A DNA stretch of 5,993 bases from Rugosibacter sp. (lineage in GTDB: Bacteria > Pseudomonadota > Gammaproteobacteria > Burkholderiales > Rhodocyclaceae): contig JAUSQB010000102.1 in NCBI GenBank assembly GCA_030652715.1, forward strand, positions 1 through 5,993. The letters are read 5' to 3'. Of the stretch, positions 1-4,407 are shown piece after piece. The position numbers were made by a program, and so were the translations under genes. The stretch's first letter is position 1; each line of letters opens with the position of its first letter. The notes beneath the pieces are model-generated. The model saw only the letters and a program-made list of their open reading frames with translations, ran no database searches and was not told the origin of the DNA.

Positions 1-257
1 GCCAGCAACTCGGCCACCACGATATAAAGCTGGGGAGGAATATGCTGATCCATATCCACCTCGGCAAGCAAGGCTACCAAAGCAGGCGACTCATGCACAT
101 AAATTCCGTGCTCTTTTGCGCGCGCGATAATCTCGTCGGCAATCAAGCCTCGGCCTTTTGCCACCACGACAGGTGCATCTGTTCCAGGCGTATATTTGAG
201 CGCTACCGCCAGTGCGCGCTGGCCGCTTTCCTCGGTTTCCTTACTCATCTGCGCCAT
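1..257 (-). CDS. FlhB C-terminal-like small export-switch protein (partial, 3' end off window)
   Basis: The visible 85 codons read like the cytoplasmic domain of FlhB/YscU, the type III export gate component that switches substrate class at the base of the flagellum. Seen: ALKYTPGTDAPVVVAKG (about residues 19-35), AKEHGIYVHESPAL (47-60) and HIPPQLYIVVAELL (72-85), which follow the FlhB pattern of ALKY, APVVVAKG, AKEHGI, P.A and IPPELY..VAE. There is no transmembrane region and no NPTH autocleavage motif: where FlhB has it, this protein has a short polar start (MAQMSKETEESGQRALAVALKY). It therefore resembles the soluble FlhB-like proteins (often called FhlB) rather than full FlhB. The start at 257 is preceded by a weak AGGCG; an in-frame ATG at 248, in the ATGAGTAA that contains the fliK stop, is an alternative. 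Either start overlaps the fliK end, so translation is probably coupled. Probably only 10-25 residues are missing at the left edge. Family is confident; function is inferred. Confidence 0.88.
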   Translation of the reverse strand, partial: MAQMSKETEESGQRALAVALKYTPGTDAPVVVAKGRGLIADEIIARAKEHGIYVHESPALVALLAEVDMDQHIPPQLYIVVAELL

Positions 258-1401
258 GTTTCGCCTGCACACTCTGCAACGTCAAACCAGCCGCTGCCAA
301 TGCCTGCTGCAATGAGGGAATCGCCTGCTGCAAATCAGTTGCAGCGGCGGCAGACATATGCAGTGCAAGATGAATGTTCTGCCCGCTCAACTGCACACGG
401 GCATCAATTTCACCCAGTCGTGGCAAAGTGAGGCGCAGCGTAGTGCGCCAGACAGCGGGCTCCTCGGCGGCGGCAGCGGCTTCTGGTGCATCGCGCTCAA
501 TTTCCCATTGCATAGACTGCTCTGGCCAGATTTCGCCATGCCATACCAGCCGCTGGGTGGCAGCGGCCTCGAGCTGTTGCTGCACCAGCGGACGCAAATC
601 GTCCGGCATTATCAAGGCAGTCGCTGACGGATTGACCAGTGGCGAGGTCGATGCACTGACTCTGGCAACCTCCCCGCCGAACAGTTTTTGCAGTAGCACA
701 AGAGGAGAAGCGCTGCCCGGCGCCGCTTCACGCCGTATCGCCAGCGCCGACTTTTCCGCCAATAATGTCGGATCATCAACGCCATCCAAAGTCGCCCGCA
801 TCCTGGATTGCGCATACTGGCCTTGAGGCTCAGACAGCAAACTCATCAGCGAACGCTGCCCTAATATCCACTGTACTTGATGCGCTTCGTAAAACAGTCC
901 GCTGACACTGACCGCCTGCGCAAGCTGTGCCGGTAAACGCTGCGACACATCGGCTGCACGCAGCGACGCCAGGGACAACAAGGGCTGCCCCCGTGTGAGC
1001 GCTGCCGACTGTGCTGCCGCACCCTCGCGCGGCAATAGCGAAGCCAGCAACTGACCCAGATTAGAGAGCGTACTGCGTTGAAAAGGTTCGGCAATCGCCT
1101 CTTGACCGAGTTGTGCCACAATTTTTGCTACAACAGCCCGTGGCGTGCGATCAACCACGACCAGCTCCAGCGTATCCCCCGCTTTTGCGCTTTCGGGCAA
1201 GGAAAGCGTCAACGACCTTCCGGCAACCAGCGCCTTGTAGGTGTTTTCTGGCAGGACTTCCTGAATGCGTGCGCGAAATACTTGCCCTGGCTGAAAATCA
1301 GGCAAATCGGAAGGGATTTCCGCTACCGGGCGAACAGAACTGAGCAGCGGATCTGTCTGACTACGAACCTGAGCACCCACTGGGGTGGGAATCATGACCA
1401 T
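241..1401 (-). CDS. fliK: FliK-type flagellar hook-length control protein
   Basis: This 386-residue protein carries a FliK C-terminal (Flg_hook type) domain at about residues 283-381. Seen there: LVWHGEIWPEQSMQWEI, then WRTTLRLTLPRLGEIDARV, then a helical end with LQQALAAAGLTLQSV. In known FliK this domain touches the FlhB cytoplasmic domain and stops hook export at the right length, while the N-terminal part acts as the ruler. Here residues 36-97 look like a small beta-rich domain (FQPGQVFRARIQEVLPENTY onward), and a motif around 168-194 (SGLFYEAHQVQW, then LLSEPQGQ) matches, from memory, betaproteobacterial FliK-like proteins. The start at 1401 is set by AAGGAG 10 bases upstream. A GC-rich hairpin (arms 1376-1380 and 1385-1389) lies in the first ten codons. 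Classical fliK usually sits near fliJ/fliL, so this copy beside fliT and an FlhB-like gene may be a second, accessory FliK. Domain call is firm; true hook-ruler role is uncertain. Confidence 0.85.
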   Translation of the reverse strand: MVMIPTPVGAQVRSQTDPLLSSVRPVAEIPSDLPDFQPGQVFRARIQEVLPENTYKALVAGRSLTLSLPESAKAGDTLELVVVDRTPRAVVAKIVAQLGQEAIAEPFQRSTLSNLGQLLASLLPREGAAAQSAALTRGQPLLSLASLRAADVSQRLPAQLAQAVSVSGLFYEAHQVQWILGQRSLMSLLSEPQGQYAQSRMRATLDGVDDPTLLAEKSALAIRREAAPGSASPLVLLQKLFGGEVARVSASTSPLVNPSATALIMPDDLRPLVQQQLEAAATQRLVWHGEIWPEQSMQWEIERDAPEAAAAAEEPAVWRTTLRLTLPRLGEIDARVQLSGQNIHLALHMSAAAATDLQQAIPSLQQALAAAGLTLQSVQAKHGADE

Positions 1402-1505
1402 GACAAATCATCTCCTTGGGCAAGAATGAGAGTACTCCTGGTTCCTAGTCTTGTATCCACAAGGCAACGCCCACACCGCATCTCCAGGGAATACTCAGGG
1501 GAAAC
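1402..1505 (-). other. fliT-fliK intergenic leader, structured and GGA-rich
   Basis: This 104-base gap is the longest untranslated stretch inside the fliD-fliK unit. On the minus strand it has five GGA triplets (complement positions 1413-1415, 1436-1438, 1443-1445, 1456-1458, 1483-1485), one of them in the four-base loop of a 5-bp hairpin (arms 1450-1454 and 1459-1463, minus-strand loop GGAT) and one in the Shine-Dalgarno sequence. Two outer arms, 1430-1441 and 1484-1496, can pair as two 5-bp stems around a small internal loop. No U-tract follows, so it is not an intrinsic terminator. I found no sigma-70 or sigma-28 promoter match. A role in post-transcriptional control is only a suggestion. 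Confidence 0.4.
1412..1417 (-). promoter_or_regulatory. Ribosome binding site of the fliK-type gene
   Basis: The minus strand reads AAGGAG here, ten bases before the ATG at 1401. It supports that ATG over the in-frame ATG at 1395 (16 bases away). It also directly abuts an out-of-frame ATG at 1411, which is too close to be served by this site. Confidence 0.75.
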
Positions 1506-1937
1506 TCACCCCAGCGAAGCATCCATGGTCGCACCATCGGCCGCACCATCGGTTACAGCACCGGCAACCTCAGTAACTTCGGCAAACGCACTGCCTGCCA
1601 TAGCAGCGTACGCTTGCTGCATTTTTCGACGCTGGCGTTGGCTACCAAGAAGTGGACGTACATTTTCCATCCAGGGCTCAATATGACGGCGGATTTCGGC
1701 ATCATCCTCGAGAATTTTCTGGATCATGGCCGATTTTCGTTCGCTCTCGGACACGCTCAAGGCCACATCGCCCCCTTCACTCATCAGCCTGTCGCGCAAC
1801 AAAGCCACACGGCTTTCCGCCGCGATCAGGCTATCCCAATCATTGGCTTGGGCAGCCTTCACCATGAGCCCGTAAAGTGTATGAATTTCCTCATAAATAG
1901 CCAGTTGGTCAGATACCGACAACATGGCAAAACTCAT
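1506..1937 (-). CDS. fliT: FliT family flagellar export chaperone
   Basis: FliT is a small helical cytoplasmic chaperone that binds the filament cap protein FliD before export and, in enteric bacteria, also represses FlhDC. The 143-residue protein shows the family pattern: LAIYEEIHTLYGLMVKAAQANDWDSLI (residues 12-38) gives the Y...L...ML.AA..gdWd.L signature, and MIQKILEDDAEIRRHIEPWM (71-90) gives the I..IL.dD..IR..i.P motif. The sequence after about residue 117 is an extra Ala/Asp/Gly/Thr-rich tail not expected in the family, and it contains a 12-base tandem repeat. The start ATG overlaps the fliS stop as ATGA (1934-1937) with no separate Shine-Dalgarno, so translation is likely coupled to fliS. 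An internal ATG at 1925 is less likely. Position after fliD and fliS is the classic one for FliT. Sequence similarity in this family is low, so synteny contributes to the call. Confidence 0.85.
   Translation of the reverse strand: MSFAMLSVSDQLAIYEEIHTLYGLMVKAAQANDWDSLIAAESRVALLRDRLMSEGGDVALSVSESERKSAMIQKILEDDAEIRRHIEPWMENVRPLLGSQRQRRKMQQAYAAMAGSAFAEVTEVAGAVTDGAADGATMDASLG
1531..1554 (-). repeat. 12-base tandem repeat in the fliT tail
   Basis: Two adjacent 12-base units on the plus strand, GCACCATCGGCC (1531-1542) and GCACCATCGGTT (1543-1554), share their first ten bases. They lie in frame and encode the tail peptide TDGA-ADGA. A degenerate third unit (TMDA) follows in the protein. This looks like an in-frame slippage duplication. 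Confidence 0.75.
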
Positions 1938-2374
1938 GCAACGGTTTTGTTCGCGTTGTTATTTTGAATCGCGAGCACGGCAGGATCGTCACTGATCTCC
2001 TCCCAGGCGGACTTGAGTTCGGTCAGCAGGCGGCTCACCTCATCCAATGCTGCTGCATCATTGTGCAGGTTGGCATGCAGCAGGCGGTTGCCCATATAGT
2101 CGTAGAGCATAGCCAGCCGACTGGACAACTCGTCGCCTGCGGAAAAATCGAGGCTGGCCTTAAGACCATTACCGATAATATCGATAGCCTGGGAAATAGC
2201 CTGCCCCTTTTCGGCAATCTGTTTTTGTTGCATGGCGCTGCCTGCTTTGGCAATAGCGAGCAGCGCGCCGTCGAACAGCATCAGAATCAGGTGATGCGGG
2301 GCAGCAGCGGCGACGCCAGTTTCCATGCCGACCCTGGCATAAGTTTGAGCAGCTTTGGACGCAGTGGAAAACAT
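1934..2374 (-). CDS. fliS: Flagellar export chaperone FliS
   Basis: FliS binds the C-terminal end of flagellin in the cytoplasm, prevents premature polymerisation and brings flagellin to the export gate. The 146-residue protein shows the family pattern in order: AAQTYARVGMETGV near the start, APHHLILMLFDGAL (about residues 25-38; usual form A.P..LI.mLydgal), AISQAIDIIGNGLKASLDF (58-76), LAMLYDYMGNRLLHANLHND (87-106) and a final helix ending LKSAWEEI. A clear AAGGAG at 2381-2386 stands six bases before the ATG. The gap to the fliD stop is only 14 bases, and the fliT start overlaps its stop, so fliD-fliS-fliT is one operon. Length is slightly above the usual 125-140 because of a short polar tail. 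Nothing looks broken. Confidence 0.96.
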   Translation of the reverse strand: MFSTASKAAQTYARVGMETGVAAAAPHHLILMLFDGALLAIAKAGSAMQQKQIAEKGQAISQAIDIIGNGLKASLDFSAGDELSSRLAMLYDYMGNRLLHANLHNDAAALDEVSRLLTELKSAWEEISDDPAVLAIQNNNANKTVA

Positions 2375-2388
2375 GGTTTTCTCCTTGA

Positions 2389-3765
2389 TTATCGATTATT
2401 TGACAGGCTGGGCAGGTTGGCGAGCTGCTGCGTCAGATACTGACTGGTTTGACTCATCCCGGCGATCACTGAATCGAGTGCAGTGAACTGCTTTCGATAG
2501 CGGGTTTCGATTTGCGTCAGCCGCAGAGCAAGCGCATCGCGCTGCCTGCCAATATCCTTGATCGAGGCTGAAAGACCATCGGTACGGCTGGCAAGCAGAC
2601 CCGCGATACCGATGATGCCCTCCAGCGCATCGTTAAAACGTACAGCAATACCCTTGCTATTGCTGGCTGTTGTCGCAAAAAGCGCGGCGACATCTTTGGC
2701 AGGGTCGGCCAGCGCTGCGGCGAGTTTCGTGTTATCAACCGCCAGCGTGCCATCTTTTTGCAGAGAGATGCCAATGCTGGAAAGTGTCGCGATACCACCG
2801 CCAATACCAGGGACACTGGTTTGCACCAGCCCACGCAATTCCGTGTCGATGCTGCGCGCTGTCCCGTCGCCGGTGAGGACAGATGCACGCTTGTTGGTTG
2901 CATCATAGGCCGAGCTGTTTTGCAACTGCTTGACAGCCTCATTGTAGGCCTTGACGAAACCATTGATTACCGTCGTGGTTGCCCCAGTGTTCTTGCTGAC
3001 TGCAACGGTGGTCGTGCCCACTTTGGTCAAACTTAGCGACATGCCATCGATAACATCGCCAACAGTGTTGGACGATCGTGTGATCGCGATACCGTTGACG
3101 CTGAATTTTGCATCATCCGCAGCCTGAGTCGCCACCAGCACCGAAGAATCCAGCCCTGCGAGCGCCAGCGTACCGCCGCTGCCGAAATCGGTGGTCGTTA
3201 CTGTAATCGCACCGGCCGAACCAAGGGTTTTCGAACTCAGCACCAAGCGGTTGGTGCTGCCGTCATTAACGATAGTCGCTGTGATGCCGGTATTGGCATC
3301 GTTGATAGCCTGACGGATGCCGGCCAAGGTATTGTTGTTGCTGTCAATGGTGACATTCACCGTAGCACCAGCGCCGACTTTTATCGCCAAGACCCCCGTA
3401 TTAAAGGTATCCATCGTCGCGATGTCGATATTGCTGCGCACCGCATGGTGCTTTGCCAACTGGGTAACCTCAATGGCATAGCTGCCAGCCGCCGTCGTGA
3501 TACCTGCCGCAGCAGAGAGAATGGTTGAATCGGAGACTGCCGCCGTGCGGCTGGCGAATGTCGTCTCCAGCGTGAGCGTCTTCGCTGCTGTCTGAATGGC
3601 CGAAAGCGCGCCCTTGAGCGAGCCATACGCAGTCAGTTTGGCTTGCAGACCAGCTTCCTTGGTGTTCAATAGGGCAACGGGGCGCCTTTCCAGCGTCATC
3701 AACTGAGTGACGATGCCATTCACGTCAAGCCCCGAACCAAGGCCGGGTGATGAAAATCCCACCAT
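2389..3765 (-). CDS. fliD: Flagellar filament cap protein FliD (HAP2)
   Basis: FliD forms the pentameric or hexameric cap at the filament tip that folds incoming flagellin. The 458-residue protein starts MVGFSSPGLGSGLDVNGIV, the usual FliD opening (SSPG.GSGLDVN.iV.qL). The N-terminal domain spans about 5-106, and a flagellin-IN-type segment about 125-195 includes NNTLAGIRQAINDANTGITA and RLVLSSKTLG. The C-terminal domain runs about 215-440, with FSVNGIAITRSSNTVGDVIDG and VINGFVKAYNEAV, and ends in a coiled-coil region (LTQIETRYRKQFTALDSVIAG) followed by QTSQYLTQQLANL. The reading frame is open up to 3840, but I chose the ATG at 3765 because it begins the conserved opening, has AGAGGAG nine bases upstream, and because the longer version would cover the sigma-28 promoter. 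This gene leads the fliD-fliS-fliT unit. Confidence 0.97.
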   Translation of the reverse strand: MVGFSSPGLGSGLDVNGIVTQLMTLERRPVALLNTKEAGLQAKLTAYGSLKGALSAIQTAAKTLTLETTFASRTAAVSDSTILSAAAGITTAAGSYAIEVTQLAKHHAVRSNIDIATMDTFNTGVLAIKVGAGATVNVTIDSNNNTLAGIRQAINDANTGITATIVNDGSTNRLVLSSKTLGSAGAITVTTTDFGSGGTLALAGLDSSVLVATQAADDAKFSVNGIAITRSSNTVGDVIDGMSLSLTKVGTTTVAVSKNTGATTTVINGFVKAYNEAVKQLQNSSAYDATNKRASVLTGDGTARSIDTELRGLVQTSVPGIGGGIATLSSIGISLQKDGTLAVDNTKLAAALADPAKDVAALFATTASNSKGIAVRFNDALEGIIGIAGLLASRTDGLSASIKDIGRQRDALALRLTQIETRYRKQFTALDSVIAGMSQTSQYLTQQLANLPSLSNNR

Positions 3766-3774
3766 GTGTATATT

Positions 3775-3781
3775 CTCCTCT
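3775..3781 (-). promoter_or_regulatory. Ribosome binding site fixing the fliD start
   Basis: AGAGGAG on the minus strand lies nine bases before the ATG at 3765. It selects that codon over the in-frame ATG at 3840 and lies just downstream of the predicted transcription start, giving a leader of only about 19 bases. Confidence 0.8.
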
Positions 3782-3790
3782 ACAACAACT

Positions 3791-3817
3791 ATAACGGAAA
3801 AACTGACGGAACCTTTA
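3791..3817 (-). promoter_or_regulatory. Candidate FliA (sigma-28) promoter of fliD
   Basis: On the minus strand TAAAGGTT (3817-3810) is followed by exactly 11 bases and then TCCGTTAT (3798-3791). The enteric sigma-28 consensus is TAAAGTTT-N11-GCCGATAA, so the -35 element matches at 7 of 8 positions and the -10 element at 5 of 8, with the core CCG and the TA retained. Spacing is ideal. It lies between the flaG terminator and the fliD ribosome binding site, as expected for a class III late flagellar promoter. The start point would be near 3784. Confidence 0.72.
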
Positions 3818-3889
3818 ACGCGATCTCCAGGTGTTTGCACCGTTTTCTGCTATTTCCATTGTCCATAAGCAATAAGCGACGGCACCCAG

Positions 3890-3907
3890 GCAAAAGCGGG
3901 GTTTTGC
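3890..3907. repeat. Short inverted repeat between flaG and fliD
   Basis: GCAAAA (3890-3895) and TTTTGC (3902-3907) form a 6-bp stem with a GC-rich six-base loop, just downstream of the flaG terminator. There is no U-tract on either side. It is upstream of the fliD promoter and could be an operator-like site or chance. Confidence 0.3.
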
Positions 3908-3913
3908 TGCAAT

Positions 3914-3939
3914 AAAAAACCCGCGCAATGCGCGGGTTT
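3914..3939 (-). terminator. Intrinsic terminator after flaG
   Basis: A perfect 10-bp inverted repeat (arms 3917-3926 and 3930-3939, AAACCCGCGC with its complement) has a three-base loop. On the minus strand it runs directly into six T residues (3919-3914). It lies 23 bases past the flaG stop codon and separates flaG from the fliD unit. The plus-strand side lacks a comparable T-tract, so it is directional. Confidence 0.93.
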
Positions 3940-3962
3940 CGAATTTTCTTGTTAGAAAAAAC

Positions 3963-4331
3963 TCAGGCTTTTTCTTGCACCAGAATACCTTGCATTTGAT
4001 CAAGCGAACGAGCAATCTGGAGCATTTCCTCGGAGGGAACTTGTCGAATCAAGTCGCCGGTAGCGCGATCCGTGATACGGACAATGGTTTTCCCGCTATC
4101 CTCATCTATGGAAAAATCAAGCGTGCTATTCGTCATTTCGATATGTTGCTTTACTTTCTCGACAGCCTGCTCAACGACAGCCTGCGCAGGAGCAGCAACA
4201 GGCATGGCGACGGGTGGTTCGGCGGACTGGGTTTGTAGTGAGGATACGACAGCAGACTGCGGAGTTGGCGCACTTTCTTGCGGCGCCACCGGCACGGCAG
4301 TGCCGGAGATGCTAACGGATGAGATGTTCAT
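3963..4331 (-). CDS. flaG: FlaG family protein
   Basis: FlaG proteins are small late flagellar proteins whose loss in some bacteria gives longer filaments; the mechanism is poorly defined. The 122-residue product has a Pro/Ala/Gln-rich, probably disordered first half (about residues 1-55) and a FlaG domain at about 60-117. Seen there: LDFSIDEDSGKTIVRITDRATGDLIRQVPSEE, fitting the family pattern L.FS.DE..g..vV.i.D..TGevIRqiPsEE, followed by a helix MLQIARSLDQMQGIL. AAGGAG at 4337-4342, five bases before the ATG, supports the start. It sits between fliC and fliD, the usual betaproteobacterial position, in its own stretch bounded by terminators on both sides. I found no promoter in the 76 bases upstream, so it probably depends on readthrough from fliC. 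Confidence 0.95.
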   Translation of the reverse strand: MNISSVSISGTAVPVAPQESAPTPQSAVVSSLQTQSAEPPVAMPVAAPAQAVVEQAVEKVKQHIEMTNSTLDFSIDEDSGKTIVRITDRATGDLIRQVPSEEMLQIARSLDQMQGILVQEKA

Positions 4332-4349
4332 TAGGTCTCCTTGGATAGG

Positions 4350-4375
4350 AAAAAGGCAGAACCTGCGTTCCGCCT
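4350..4375 (-). terminator. Intrinsic terminator after fliC
   Basis: On the minus strand AGGCGGAAC (4375-4367) pairs with GTTCTGCCT (4362-4354) around a GCAG loop. The stem is 9 bp with one G-U pair, and it is followed by TTTTT (4354-4350). It starts about 32 bases past the fliC stop, and flaG's ribosome binding site begins only eight bases beyond it. This fits a terminator that limits the abundant flagellin message with partial readthrough into flaG. Confidence 0.88.
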
Positions 4376-4407
4376 TCTTCTTTCACCTAGTCTCGGAAGC
4401 GAGTCGA

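Noticed and set aside
1361..1411. A 16-codon upstream ORF starting at the ATG fused to the fliK Shine-Dalgarno sequence.
   Set aside because: The ATG directly abuts the GGAG, so there is no proper spacing, and the peptide has no recognisable feature. The fliK ATG at 1401 has a usable spacing of ten bases.
1078..1686. A 202-codon plus-strand open frame spanning the fliK-fliT junction.
   Set aside because: It runs antisense to two well-supported genes, has an atypical composition and shows no domain signature.
3766..3840. A 25-residue N-terminal extension of FliD starting at the ATG at 3840.
   Set aside because: The conserved FliD opening, the AGAGGAG site and the sigma-28 promoter all place the start at 3765.
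3866..3900. A possible sigma-54 promoter (GG and GC elements) between flaG and fliD.
   Set aside because: No GG/GC pair has the required spacing of ten bases between the two dinucleotides, whereas the nearby sigma-28 match has exact spacing.
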